NCBI GenBank assembly: GCA_943327315.2 | Contig: CALPWQ020000010.1 | Span: 1-40,696, forward strand | Direction: 5' to 3' | Length of the DNA: 40,696 nt | Source of the DNA: Chitinophaga pinensis | GTDB lineage: Bacteria > Bacteroidota > Bacteroidia > Flavobacteriales_D > Crocinitomicaceae | Shown here: positions 1 through 7,541 of the stretch, piece by piece | Position numbering within the stretch: position 1 is the stretch's first letter | How the letters are laid out: every line of letters begins with the position of its first letter | The notes under the pieces: generated by a model | The model's database searches: none | Seen by the model: only the letters and a program-made list of their open reading frames with translations | What the model was told of the DNA's origin: nothing | Position numbers and translations under genes: made by a program

Positions 1-2
1 CA

Positions 3-452
3 GAGATCGACACCAATCACTTGCAAGGAAAGGAAATTGTACTGGATTTGAGGCATTACAACGAGTGCTTGAGTGAATTTGTGAATGTAACACAAATCAT
101 TGACTGTTTAGTCGATTTGGGCTATTCCTCACCCAAGGGCTTTACTGTTCTTGTGAATGTTTCGCGTAAAGAATGGGTTCAAGCCTTTGTAGATGCGGGG
201 TTTCATACCGTGCTCTCGATTTATTCGATGACTGAATTTACTTATGCCGAGAGCGTTTACCCAGATATTTATGGCTTCATCATGAAAAATAGCGATGTGA
301 CTGAGGACAATGTGGAAGCAATTCAACAAACTGGAAAAAAACTCTTTATTTTTGAAGTGCGTTCACCAAAAATGACGCGTGAGGCATTGAGAAAAGGGCC
401 TGATGGAATTCTCTCTGATGATCTACGAACGGCAATAATTGAAAAATACTGA
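3..452 (+). CDS. C-terminal part of a glycerophosphodiester phosphodiesterase-like protein (5' end outside the window)
   Basis: The reading frame is open to the window edge (first full codon at base 3), so the gene starts upstream; the TTG at 21 is probably not a true start. The visible 150 residues end in a pattern typical of the C-terminal strand and helix of the GDPD TIM barrel: a hydrophobic strand (KKLFIFEV), then a helix, then GPDGILSDDL, matching the family's 'G(V)DGI(I)TD' ending. The N-terminal catalytic half is not in the window, so activity cannot be judged. The stop codon overlaps the start of the next gene by one base (TGATG), suggesting translational coupling to the SUI1 gene. 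The family call rests on the C-terminal pattern only; another TIM-barrel phosphodiesterase is possible. Confidence 0.5.
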   Translation, partial: EIDTNHLQGKEIVLDLRHYNECLSEFVNVTQIIDCLVDLGYSSPKGFTVLVNVSRKEWVQAFVDAGFHTVLSIYSMTEFTYAESVYPDIYGFIMKNSDVTEDNVEAIQQTGKKLFIFEVRSPKMTREALRKGPDGILSDDLRTAIIEKY

Positions 453-796
453 TGGCGAAACAGAAGAAAGAAAAAATCAATGTGGTCTACTCCACCAACC
501 CGGATTTCAATTTTCAGTTTGACGAAGAAGAAGAGATTGAAACGCTATCCAAGGCTCAACAACAGCTGTATGTGTCGATCGATCGCAAACAGCGTGGAGG
601 CAAGGAGGTAACTTTGGTAGAAGGATTCGTAGGTAAAGAAGATGATCTGAAAGAATTGGGTAAACTACTTAAAAGCAAATGTGGTGTTGGTGGCACGGTA
701 AAAGACAATGAAATCCTGATTCAAGGAAATTTCCGAGACAAGGTGTTCGATCTTCTCACGAAGGAGGGGTATAAAGTGAAAAAGAAAGGCGGATGA
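452..796 (+). CDS. SUI1/eIF1-like translation initiation factor
   Basis: This is a 114-residue protein. It has an acidic N-terminal tail (FDEEEEIETL, about residues 25-35) and a C-terminal SUI1 domain. Family hallmarks are visible in order: a basic strand (YVSIDRKQRGGKEVTLVEG, residues 46-64), a helix with KELGKLLKSKCGVGGTVKD, then ILIQGNFRDKVFDLLTKEGY. The CGVGGTVKD turn is diagnostic of the eIF1/YciH fold. In E. coli the homologue YciH affects start-codon fidelity; a role at the 30S subunit is likely here but inferred. The length is normal for a bacterial SUI1 protein. ATG 452 overlaps the upstream TGA by one base. A dispersed repeat follows the stop. Confidence 0.88.
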   Translation: MAKQKKEKINVVYSTNPDFNFQFDEEEEIETLSKAQQQLYVSIDRKQRGGKEVTLVEGFVGKEDDLKELGKLLKSKCGVGGTVKDNEILIQGNFRDKVFDLLTKEGYKVKKKGG

Positions 797-804
797 TGCG
801 GACG

Positions 805-870
805 GAATTACGAATTACGAGTTAGGTGGCTGAGGTCCGCAAGCAGACTCGAAGCCACGAGTTACGAATT
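805..870. repeat. Dispersed hairpin-type intergenic repeat, copy 1
   Basis: This segment is nearly identical to 40230-40286. The core carries an inverted pair GTGGCT...AGCCAC around a GAGGT...AGCAGACTC middle. Both sides carry the direct repeat ACGAGTTA, extended outward as ATTACGAATTACG. It lies in the non-coding gap between the SUI1 gene and the subtilase gene. It has no coding potential and looks like a short palindromic, non-autonomous element. Confidence 0.75.
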
Positions 871-891
871 TGAAGCGTATTACCAATCGTT

Positions 892-923
892 GTCTTAATC
901 TCTTGAAGTCTTAATTTCTTAAC
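892..923. repeat. Imperfect tandem 16-bp repeat upstream of the subtilase gene
   Basis: Two adjacent copies, GTCTTAATCTCTTGAA and GTCTTAATTTCTTAAC, sit 10-41 bases before the subtilase ATG. They differ at three positions. The second copy contains a weak TAATTTC match to the Bacteroidota -7 box, so the pair may overlap the promoter, but no exact box is present. Confidence 0.5.
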
Positions 924-932
924 ATCTATAAA

Positions 933-2498
933 ATGAAAAAAATTTTAATCGCAACAGCCCTATTTGTTTTGGGATCAACCCATATAAACGCGCAAAAGGC
1001 GCCAGTCAACTGGTATTTGCAGAGTATTGCAAAAGATGGTGTCTTCGGTACTGGAGCAACTCAAGCATATGAATACTTGAATGGAATGACACCACAAACG
1101 GTCATTGTAGCTGTGATTGACAGCGGTGTGGAAATCGATCACGAAGACTTAAAAGGGGTGATTTGGACCAATAAAAATGAGATCCCTGACAATGGCATCG
1201 ATGACGACAAAAACGGGTACATCGACGATATTCATGGATGGTCATTTCTAGGTGGTCCAGGTGGTGACATCAATCATGAAGCCATGGAAATTGCACGTCT
1301 TTATCACAATGCACGTCGTTCTTTTGAAGGCAAGGATACGAGCAAACTGAGTGGGAAGGAACTTGAGGATTACAAAGAATACATCGAGCTAAAAGCAGAT
1401 TTCCAAAAAGAGCAAGGTGAAATTGAAATGCAGGAGAAAAGTTTGGGTCTGCTCTCGGGATATATCCAAAAGGTGAAGGATGCATCAAAAGGTGAATTTT
1501 CCAAGAAAACGAATAAGGCCTATGTTCCGAAGGATGATGTGGAAAAGCGCATTCAAAAACGAGTGAGCTTGATTCTTCTCGCCTATGATGCAAAGGACCT
1601 AGACGGCATGATCACCGAAGGCGCTGAAACATACTCAAACATGGCGAAGTACAACCGAATGAATACAGACAGCTTACGTCAAATTTTAGTCGGTGATGAC
1701 CCATCAAATGGTGAAGAACGCTTTTATGGCTGCAACCGGTACGAAGGTCCAGATGCGATGCATGGAACCCATGTTTCTGGTATCATTGCGGCGCAACGCG
1801 GAAATGGAATTGGGATCGATGGAATCGCAGCAAATGCACAAATCATGGTTCTTCGCGCCGTTCCAAATGGAGATGAACGAGACAAAGATGTCGCAAATGC
1901 GATTCGCTATGCCGTGGACAACGGAGCGAAGGTGATCAACATGTCGTTTGGAAAATACTATGACCAAGATAAAGTACTTGTGGATGCAGCCATTCGCTAT
2001 GCGATGGATAATGATGTGCTCTTGGTGCACGCTGCAGGAAACGATGCGAAAGACAAAGATGTTCAAGATTCGTATCCTACACGTCGTCTTTCTGATGGTA
2101 CGATCGCAAACAACTGGATTGAAGTAGGAGCAGCAAGTGTTTCCAAAAAAGGGAAGACGCTTTTGGCGGATTTCTCCAATTATGGCTTGACAACAGTAGA
2201 TGTATTCGCACCAGGTGTGGACATCTATTCTACAGTGCCTGACGGGAAATATGAAGATGCATCAGGGACAAGCATGGCATCGCCAGCAACAGCGGGGGTG
2301 TGTGCGATCATTCGCGGATATTTCCCAGAATTGACTGCGGCTCAAGTGCGTGAGGTATTGATGAAAACAGCTGTGCCTTACAAAAAGAAAGTAGTTGTAC
2401 CAGGAACAAAGAGAAAAGTAAACGTAAGTGATGTGTCGATCAGTGGGGGATTTGTCAGCGCGGAAAAAGCAGTGGAGTACCTTCTGCTTCACCGTTAA
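933..2498 (+). CDS. Secreted subtilisin-like serine protease (S8 family)
   Basis: This is a 521-residue exported protease. A Sec signal peptide covers about residues 1-20 (MKKILIATALFVLGSTHINA, then Q21). The catalytic triad is visible: Asp63 in VAVIDSGVEIDH, His277 in HGTHVSGIIAA, and Ser447 in GTSMASPATAG. Asn370 in HAAGND is the oxyanion-hole residue. A charged, mostly helical insertion of roughly 180 residues (about 95-270) separates Asp from His; these are about 32 residues apart in subtilisin. There is no T9SS sorting domain, and the protein ends soon after the core, so it probably acts in the periplasm or is released by another route. A good terminator follows at 2525-2553. It is likely monocistronic. 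Confidence 0.93.
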   Translation: MKKILIATALFVLGSTHINAQKAPVNWYLQSIAKDGVFGTGATQAYEYLNGMTPQTVIVAVIDSGVEIDHEDLKGVIWTNKNEIPDNGIDDDKNGYIDDIHGWSFLGGPGGDINHEAMEIARLYHNARRSFEGKDTSKLSGKELEDYKEYIELKADFQKEQGEIEMQEKSLGLLSGYIQKVKDASKGEFSKKTNKAYVPKDDVEKRIQKRVSLILLAYDAKDLDGMITEGAETYSNMAKYNRMNTDSLRQILVGDDPSNGEERFYGCNRYEGPDAMHGTHVSGIIAAQRGNGIGIDGIAANAQIMVLRAVPNGDERDKDVANAIRYAVDNGAKVINMSFGKYYDQDKVLVDAAIRYAMDNDVLLVHAAGNDAKDKDVQDSYPTRRLSDGTIANNWIEVGAASVSKKGKTLLADFSNYGLTTVDVFAPGVDIYSTVPDGKYEDASGTSMASPATAGVCAIIRGYFPELTAAQVREVLMKTAVPYKKKVVVPGTKRKVNVSDVSISGGFVSAEKAVEYLLLHR

Positions 2499-2524
2499 CC
2501 AGCACTGAACTGTCTAAAGAATTT

Positions 2525-2553
2525 AAAGCGTCACTTCTGGAGGCGCTTTTTTT
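2525..2553 (+). terminator. Rho-independent terminator after the subtilase gene
   Basis: AAAGCG(T)C pairs with G(G)CGCTTT across a short loop and is followed by a run of seven T residues that overlaps the descending stem. It lies 27 bases after the protease stop codon and separates that gene from pyrR. Confidence 0.75.
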
Positions 2554-2607
2554 GTGAATTCTATGTTGATATTTTACCTTGAAAAATTGCCTCAAGTCAT
2601 CCTTCCC

Positions 2608-2622
2608 ACGCGAAAAGCGCGT
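2608..2622. promoter_or_regulatory. Perfect inverted repeat next to the pyrR promoter (candidate operator)
   Basis: ACGCG-AAAAG-CGCGT is a perfect 5+5 inverted repeat. Its last base is the first base of the -7 box at 2622-2629, placing it in the spacer between the -33 and -7 regions. A bound regulator there would block RNA polymerase. No family is assignable from the motif alone. Confidence 0.4.
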
Positions 2623-2629
2623 ATATTTG
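2622..2629 (+). promoter_or_regulatory. Bacteroidota -7 promoter box for pyrR-pyrB
   Basis: TATATTTG matches the TAnnTTTG consensus exactly. The pyrR ATG at 2635 lies only five bases downstream, so the transcript would be leaderless or nearly so. No -33 TTTG at standard spacing is evident. Confidence 0.5.
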
Positions 2630-2634
2630 TATCG

Positions 2635-3183
2635 ATGGAAAAGCAGGTCATACTGAACAGCAGACACTTCGAACTGACGATAAAACGACTTTGCTATCAA
2701 CTCATTGAACAACATCACGATTTTTCCGACACCGTTCTAATTGGTCTTCAGCCTCGCGGTATTCATGTGCTTGTGCGCATAAAAGCAGAGCTTGAACGCA
2801 TACTTGGGAAAGAAATTCTTTGCGGAAATTTGGACATTACGTTTTACCGGGATGATTTTCGACGACGTGAAAAAGCGATTATTCCAAGTGTGACGAACAT
2901 CGATTTTGTCATCGAAAACAAGCAAGTCGTTCTTGTGGATGATGTGTTATTTACGGGACGAACGATTCGCGCAGGATTGGATGCACTTTTGGCCTTTGGC
3001 CGACCGAAAAAGGTGGAGTTGTTGACCTTAGTTGATCGTCGTTTCAATAGAGATTTGCCCATTCAAGCCAATTACATCGGGAAAAGTGTGGACACCTTGT
3101 CAAAGGAACGCGTTTCTGTGGAGTGGAAAGAAATTGAAGGAGAAGATAAAGTAGTCTTATTTACACCTGACACCAATGAATAA
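2635..3183 (+). CDS. pyrR: PyrR bifunctional pyrimidine operon regulator / uracil phosphoribosyltransferase
   Basis: This is a 182-residue type I phosphoribosyltransferase. The PRPP-binding loop is clear at residues 98-110 (VVLVDDVLFTGRT), and the PyrR-type N-terminal segment reads LIGLQPRGI at 36-43. Length and the internal YRDDFRRRE segment fit PyrR better than Upp or Apt. PyrR proteins bind pyr mRNA in Gram-positives and have UPRTase activity; in Bacteroidota the regulatory role is less established. I chose ATG 2635 over the earlier GTG at 2554 because homology begins at MEKQVIL and a promoter box lies at 2622-2629. It overlaps pyrB by eight bases, which supports a shared pyrimidine role. 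Confidence 0.9.
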   Translation: MEKQVILNSRHFELTIKRLCYQLIEQHHDFSDTVLIGLQPRGIHVLVRIKAELERILGKEILCGNLDITFYRDDFRRREKAIIPSVTNIDFVIENKQVVLVDDVLFTGRTIRAGLDALLAFGRPKKVELLTLVDRRFNRDLPIQANYIGKSVDTLSKERVSVEWKEIEGEDKVVLFTPDTNE

Positions 3184-4105
3184 TCTGAGCGTTAATCATC
3201 TCACGGGAATTCGGGACCTTACCCGAGAAGATATTGAATTGATTTTCAAGACGGCAGATAGTTTCAAGGAAGTAATCAATCGACCAATCAAGAAAGTGCC
3301 TTCACTTCGAGATATCACCATTGCCAATCTATTTTTTGAAAACTCCACCCGCACGCGCTTGTCTTTCGAGCTTGCTGAAAAACGACTTTCGGCTGATGTG
3401 GTCAATTTCAGTGCATCAAGTAGTTCTGTGAAAAAGGGAGAAACGCTCATCGATACAGTGAATAATATTTTATCCATGAAAGTGGACATGGTGGTCATGC
3501 GTCACCCGAATCCTGGGGCTGCTAAATTTTTATCTGAAAGGGTCAATGCAAGAGTGGTAAACGCAGGTGATGGCACCCACGAACATCCTACACAAGCACT
3601 CTTGGATGCGTTTTCAATTCGTGAAAAACTTGGTTCTGTGGAAGGGAAAAAAGTGGTGATTGTAGGCGATATTCTTCATTCCCGTGTCGCACTATCAAAC
3701 ATTTATTGTTTGCAAAAATTAGGCGCAGAAGTGATGGTTTGCGGGCCTACGACCTTGATTCCTAAATACATTCACGAATTGGGTGTCTTGGTGGAACACA
3801 ACTTGAGAAAAGCACTCGAGTGGTGCGATGTGGCCAATATGTTGCGCATTCAGCTTGAGCGTCAAGACATAAAATTCTTCCCTTCCTTGCGTGAATATTC
3901 TATGCAATTTGGATTGACCAAAGAAATCTTAGATTCACTGTCCAAGAAAATAATTGTCATGCACCCAGGCCCCATCAATAGAGGTGTTGAGATCACGAGT
4001 GATGTTGCTGATTCTGACCAATCCATCATATTAGATCAGGTGGAAAATGGTGTTGCGGTGCGCATGGCCGTCATTTATTTGCTGGCATCAAAAATTGGAA
4101 GATAA
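3176..4105 (+). CDS. pyrB: Aspartate carbamoyltransferase catalytic chain
   Basis: This 309-residue enzyme joins carbamoyl phosphate and L-aspartate to make N-carbamoyl-L-aspartate, the committed step of UMP synthesis. The carbamoyl-phosphate-binding motif STRTR is at residues 57-61 (FFENSTRTRLSFE). The catalytic helix motif HPTQALLDAFSIRE follows, then GPTTLIP for substrate closure, and HPGPINRGVEI near the C-terminus with the HPGP signature. Length is standard for the catalytic chain. No pyrI regulatory chain follows, so a non-ATCase-R form is likely. The start overlaps the end of pyrR (ATG 3176 inside its last codons), indicating one operon. Confidence 0.96.
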   Translation: MNNLSVNHLTGIRDLTREDIELIFKTADSFKEVINRPIKKVPSLRDITIANLFFENSTRTRLSFELAEKRLSADVVNFSASSSSVKKGETLIDTVNNILSMKVDMVVMRHPNPGAAKFLSERVNARVVNAGDGTHEHPTQALLDAFSIREKLGSVEGKKVVIVGDILHSRVALSNIYCLQKLGAEVMVCGPTTLIPKYIHELGVLVEHNLRKALEWCDVANMLRIQLERQDIKFFPSLREYSMQFGLTKEILDSLSKKIIVMHPGPINRGVEITSDVADSDQSIILDQVENGVAVRMAVIYLLASKIGR

Positions 4106-4142
4106 TGCCATGCGGCACAATGCTAAGCGAATTGTAAAACTC

Positions 4143-4176
4143 TTGCATTGCTTTAAATCAAAAAATGTTATTTTTG
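4143..4176 (+). promoter_or_regulatory. Promoter for the STAS-rnz gene pair
   Basis: A TTG element at 4143-4145 (or 4148-4150) is followed after 23 (or 18) bases by TATTTTTG at 4169-4176, an exact TAnnTTTG match. The predicted start site falls near 4183, about twelve bases before the ATG at 4195. The position of this box argues against the alternative in-frame ATG at 4165. Confidence 0.6.
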
Positions 4177-4194
4177 ACTAAACAACCAAACACA

Positions 4195-4536
4195 ATGAAC
4201 TTCGAAACAACACAAAACAAAAACGAGGCAGTCGTAAAAACGAAAGTGGAAAAACTGGATGCTTCGAATGCTTCAGAATTGAAGTCTGAGTTGTTGGTGC
4301 TGAACAAAAACGGAGTAAACAACATGGTCATCGACATGAGTGAGACGCGTTATTGTGACTCTTCTGGGCTCAGTGCGATCTTGTCTGCAAACCGACTATG
4401 TCGTGATACAAACGGACAATTTGCACTTTGTGGACTCAATGACAATGTGATGAAGTTGATTCAAATTGCTCAACTTGACCGTGTGTTGACGATTACAATC
4501 GATCAAGCGTCCGCAATGGAAGCCTTGCGTAAGTGA
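4195..4536 (+). CDS. STAS-domain protein, anti-sigma factor antagonist type
   Basis: This is a 113-residue single-domain STAS protein of the SpoIIAA/RsbV type. The phosphorylation loop is visible as CDSSGLSAIL at residues 54-63; Ser56 or Ser57 is the probable site for a partner-switch kinase. The rest shows the alternating strand/helix pattern of STAS (VVKTKVEKLDA, NNMVIDMSE, FALCGLNDNVMKLIQIAQLDRVLTI). ATG 4195 is preferred over ATG 4165, which lies before the promoter's -7 box. The stop codon overlaps the RNase Z start (GTGA), so both are probably translated together. No kinase or phosphatase partner lies nearby, so the pathway is unknown. Confidence 0.88.
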   Translation: MNFETTQNKNEAVVKTKVEKLDASNASELKSELLVLNKNGVNNMVIDMSETRYCDSSGLSAILSANRLCRDTNGQFALCGLNDNVMKLIQIAQLDRVLTITIDQASAMEALRK

Positions 4537-5453
4537 GTTTTGAATTAACAATCCTAGGAAGTGGAGCAGCTGTGCCTACATTTCGTCGAAATCCAACAGC
4601 ACAATACATCGTTTGCAACGATCGACATATTCTCATCGATTGTGGCGAAGGTACCCAAATGCAACTCCGCAAGTATAGCATTCGTTTCCAGCGTATTTCT
4701 CACATTCTCATTTCTCATTTACACGGAGACCATTTTTTTGGCTTAGTCGGATTATTGAGCACCATGCATCTGATGGGACGCGATAAAGGAATCACGGTCT
4801 ATGGTCCCGGAGAATTGGAGGGTATCATTCGTTCTCAGCTCGAAATCGCTGGGGCACGATTGGATTTCGACTTGACATTTGTGCGGTTGAATGGGAAGGA
4901 GACCAAGTTGATCTTTGAAGACAACCTCATTGAAATCCATACTTTTCCGTTAAAACACCGCATACCAACCAATGGCTTTGTCATTCGTGAAAAAATCAAG
5001 GAACGAAGACTTATTTCTGAAGCAATAAAAGGTTCGGGATTGCTCATCGAACATTTACCCAAATTGAAACGCGGTGAAAATGTTGTGGATGAAAAAGGAA
5101 ATGAATTTGATGCCGAAGATTTTACATGGCCACCCCATCCGAGTTACTCTTACGCCTTTTGTTCGGATACACGTTATGATGAAACCATTGTTCCACACAT
5201 TAAAAATGTGGACGTTTTGTACCACGAGGCAACATTCACCGAGAAGGATGCAGATCGCGCCAAAACCACCTTTCATTCTACCGCAAAACAGGCAGCTACA
5301 ATTGCTGTAAAAGCAGATGTCGGCCGCTTGCTGTTGGGGCATTTAAGTGCCCGCTACGAGTCCACAGATATTCATCTTGAGGAAGCGAAAACCATTTTTA
5401 AAAAAACGCTCGTTGTTGAGGATGGGGAAGTCTTTCAAATTGATGAAAAGTAA
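4533..5453 (+). CDS. rnz: Ribonuclease Z (tRNA 3' processing endonuclease)
   Basis: This is a 306-residue short-form tRNase Z, a metallo-beta-lactamase fold enzyme that cleaves the 3' trailer from pre-tRNA. The zinc motif HLHGDH is at residues 62-67. Further metal ligands are probably in TFPLKHRIPT, FCSDTRYD, and GHLSARY near the C-terminus. The N-terminal strand ELTILGSGAAVPT and LIDCGEGTQMQL are typical of RNase Z. The start is GTG 4533, overlapping the STAS stop by four bases, and the protein begins at the usual position for the family. STAS-rnz pairing suggests co-expression but not a shared mechanism. Confidence 0.95.
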   Translation: MSFELTILGSGAAVPTFRRNPTAQYIVCNDRHILIDCGEGTQMQLRKYSIRFQRISHILISHLHGDHFFGLVGLLSTMHLMGRDKGITVYGPGELEGIIRSQLEIAGARLDFDLTFVRLNGKETKLIFEDNLIEIHTFPLKHRIPTNGFVIREKIKERRLISEAIKGSGLLIEHLPKLKRGENVVDEKGNEFDAEDFTWPPHPSYSYAFCSDTRYDETIVPHIKNVDVLYHEATFTEKDADRAKTTFHSTAKQAATIAVKADVGRLLLGHLSARYESTDIHLEEAKTIFKKTLVVEDGEVFQIDEK

Positions 5454-5518
5454 ACGTCAGTCATAGGATTTGCTCTGATATCCACTCATTTTTTCAAAAA
5501 CCTATATGTATAAGCTGT

Positions 5519-5541
5519 AAATCGCCATTTTTCGCCGATTT
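5519..5541. repeat. Inverted repeat in the parE upstream region
   Basis: AAATCG at 5519-5524 pairs with CGATTT at 5536-5541 around an 11-base spacer. It lies about 90 bases before the parE promoter box, in the 194-base gap after rnz. It may be an operator or part of the rnz 3' end; there is no T-run, so it is not a good terminator. Confidence 0.3.
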
Positions 5542-5594
5542 ATCAAGGTTTTTCAACGGAAAATAGTTCAAAAGTCGCAAGGATCAAGCGTGTT

Positions 5595-5620
5595 TTGTCC
5601 CTTTGGTGTGATTATATTTG
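5595..5620 (+). promoter_or_regulatory. Promoter for parE-parC
   Basis: TTG at 5595-5597 (within TTTTG) is followed after 15 bases by TATATTTG at 5613-5620, an exact TAnnTTTG box. The spacing is slightly short. Transcription would begin near 5627, some 20 bases before the ATG at 5648. Confidence 0.55.
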
Positions 5621-5647
5621 GTAGTTACGCTCAAAGTGCTCAAAACA

Positions 5648-7540
5648 ATGGCAGAAAATCAATATACAGAAGACAACATCCGCTCACTTGACTGGAAAGA
5701 ACACATTCGGCTTCGACCAGGAATGTACATCGGAAAATTGGGTGATGGATCTGCTGCCGATGATGGCATTTATATTCTTGTGAAGGAGGTTATCGATAAT
5801 TGCATCGATGAGTTCGTGATGGGAAATGGAAAGCGTGTAGATATCCGTGTGAAAGATGGGAAAGTTACCGTGCGTGATTATGGCCGTGGCATTCCCTTAG
5901 GAAAAGTTGTGGATTGTGTTTCTCAAATCAATACAGGAGGAAAGTACGACTCCAAAGCGTTTAAGAAATCTGTTGGATTGAACGGAGTAGGAACGAAGGC
6001 GGTGAATGCATTGTCCTCGTATTTCATGGTCTATTCAGTGCGTGACGGAGAGAAGAAGGAGGCTGTTTTTGAGCGTGGGGAATTGATCAAGGATGAATTG
6101 GTCGTCAAAACTGATGAGGTCAACGGTACCTATGTAGAGTTTATTCCCGACGAAACGATTTTCAAGAAGTTTGCCTATAAAACGGCATATCTTGACAAAA
6201 TGATGTGGAACTATTGCTACCTGAATAGAGGTTTGGCAATGTATTACAACGGAGATAAATACCAGTCAAAGGATGGATTGAAGGATTTATTGGAAAACAA
6301 CATGGATGGAGATCCACTGTATCCGATTATCCATCTGGAAGGGGATGACATTGAAGTGGCTTTCACGCACGGAAAAACCTATGGCGAGGATTATTATTCT
6401 TTTGTCAATGGACAGCATACCACCCAAGGAGGGACACATCAAAGTGCCTTTCGGGAGTCTGTGGCCAAGGTCATTCGCGATTTTTACAACAAAAACTACG
6501 AGGCATCAGATATTCGTCAATCTATTGTAGCTGCGATTGCAGTAAAAGTGATTGAGCCGGTATTTGAATCTCAAACGAAGACAAAACTTGGTTCCCAGGA
6601 GATTGAACCAGGTGGGAAATCTATACGGGCCTTTGTCAATGATTTCTTGAAAGAGAAATTAGACAACTACTTGCACAGAAATCCAGATGTTGCCGAATTG
6701 ATTGAGCGTAAAATCAAACAATCAGAGCGCGAACGAAAGGAGCTTTCGGGCATTCGAAAATTAGCGCGTGATCGAGCGAAAAAGTCAAGTCTTCACAATA
6801 AAAAATTACGTGACTGCAGAATACATTTGACCGACTTGAAAGATGATCGTCGTGAGGAAACAACCTTGTTCATTACTGAGGGAGATTCTGCGAGTGGTTC
6901 GATTACGAAATCAAGGGATGTCAATACGCAAGCCGTATTCTCTTTACGCGGTAAACCGCTTAATTGTTATGGTTTAACGAAAAAAGTGGTGTACGAGAAT
7001 GAAGAATTTAACCTCGTTCAAGCGGCACTCGACATCGAGGAGGACATGGACAACTTACGTTATGGAAAGATAGTAATCGCCACCGATGCCGATGTTGATG
7101 GAATGCACATTCGCATGCTTTTGTTGACCTTCTTCTTGCAGTTTTTTCCAGATTTAGTAAAGAGAAATCATGTCTATGTTTTGCAGACGCCTCTTTTCCG
7201 TGTTCGAAATAAGAAGAAAACCATTTATTGTTATTCCCAAGATGAACGGAGGAATGCGATTGAAGAATTGGGAAAGAATCCTGAGATCACTCGATTTAAA
7301 GGATTGGGAGAAATCTCACCAGATGAATTTAAGCACTTCATCGGTGCCGACATTCGACTCGAACCCGTTATTCTGACCAAGGATGCTTCGATTGAAACGA
7401 TATTGTCTTACTTTATGGGAAAAAACACACCAGAGCGACAAGATTTTATCATTGAAAATCTTCGTGTAGAGAAAGATATCGTAGAAGAACTGGCTGAAGC
7501 CAAAACAACGGATTCCGATAATTTAGAAAAAGCTTCTTAA
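5648..7540 (+). CDS. parE: DNA topoisomerase IV subunit B
   Basis: This is a 630-residue type IIA topoisomerase ATPase subunit that powers decatenation of daughter chromosomes with ParC. The GHKL ATPase motifs are present: [10 protein letters not shown] (catalytic Glu47, Asn51), DYGRGIP, and the lid loop [15 protein letters not shown]. The TOPRIM domain shows EGDSASGS (Glu411) and the Mg-binding pair in TDADVDG (Asp480, Asp482). Short length without the GyrB insertion, together with a ParC-type partner one base downstream, supports ParE over GyrB. ATG 5648 is preferred to GTG 5618, which overlaps the promoter box. Confidence 0.93.
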   Translation: MAENQYTEDNIRSLDWKEHIRLRPGMYIGKLGDGSAADDGIYILVKEVIDNCIDEFVMGNGKRVDIRVKDGKVTVRDYGRGIPLGKVVDCVSQINTGGKYDSKAFKKSVGLNGVGTKAVNALSSYFMVYSVRDGEKKEAVFERGELIKDELVVKTDEVNGTYVEFIPDETIFKKFAYKTAYLDKMMWNYCYLNRGLAMYYNGDKYQSKDGLKDLLENNMDGDPLYPIIHLEGDDIEVAFTHGKTYGEDYYSFVNGQHTTQGGTHQSAFRESVAKVIRDFYNKNYEASDIRQSIVAAIAVKVIEPVFESQTKTKLGSQEIEPGGKSIRAFVNDFLKEKLDNYLHRNPDVAELIERKIKQSERERKELSGIRKLARDRAKKSSLHNKKLRDCRIHLTDLKDDRREETTLFITEGDSASGSITKSRDVNTQAVFSLRGKPLNCYGLTKKVVYENEEFNLVQAALDIEEDMDNLRYGKIVIATDADVDGMHIRMLLLTFFLQFFPDLVKRNHVYVLQTPLFRVRNKKKTIYCYSQDERRNAIEELGKNPEITRFKGLGEISPDEFKHFIGADIRLEPVILTKDASIETILSYFMGKNTPERQDFIIENLRVEKDIVEELAEAKTTDSDNLEKAS

Positions 7541-7541
7541 G

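Noticed and set aside
1704-2066. Minus-strand reading frames inside the subtilase gene and similar long antisense frames elsewhere
   Set aside because: They lie fully inside genes with clear family motifs, have Cys/His/Ser-rich unnatural composition and no start signals.
2554-2634. N-terminal extension of PyrR from GTG 2554
   Set aside because: The extension lies before the -7 box at 2622-2629, and PyrR homology starts at ATG 2635.
5618-5647. N-terminal extension of ParE from GTG 5618
   Set aside because: It overlaps the -7 box at 5613-5620; the conserved ParE start is at ATG 5648.
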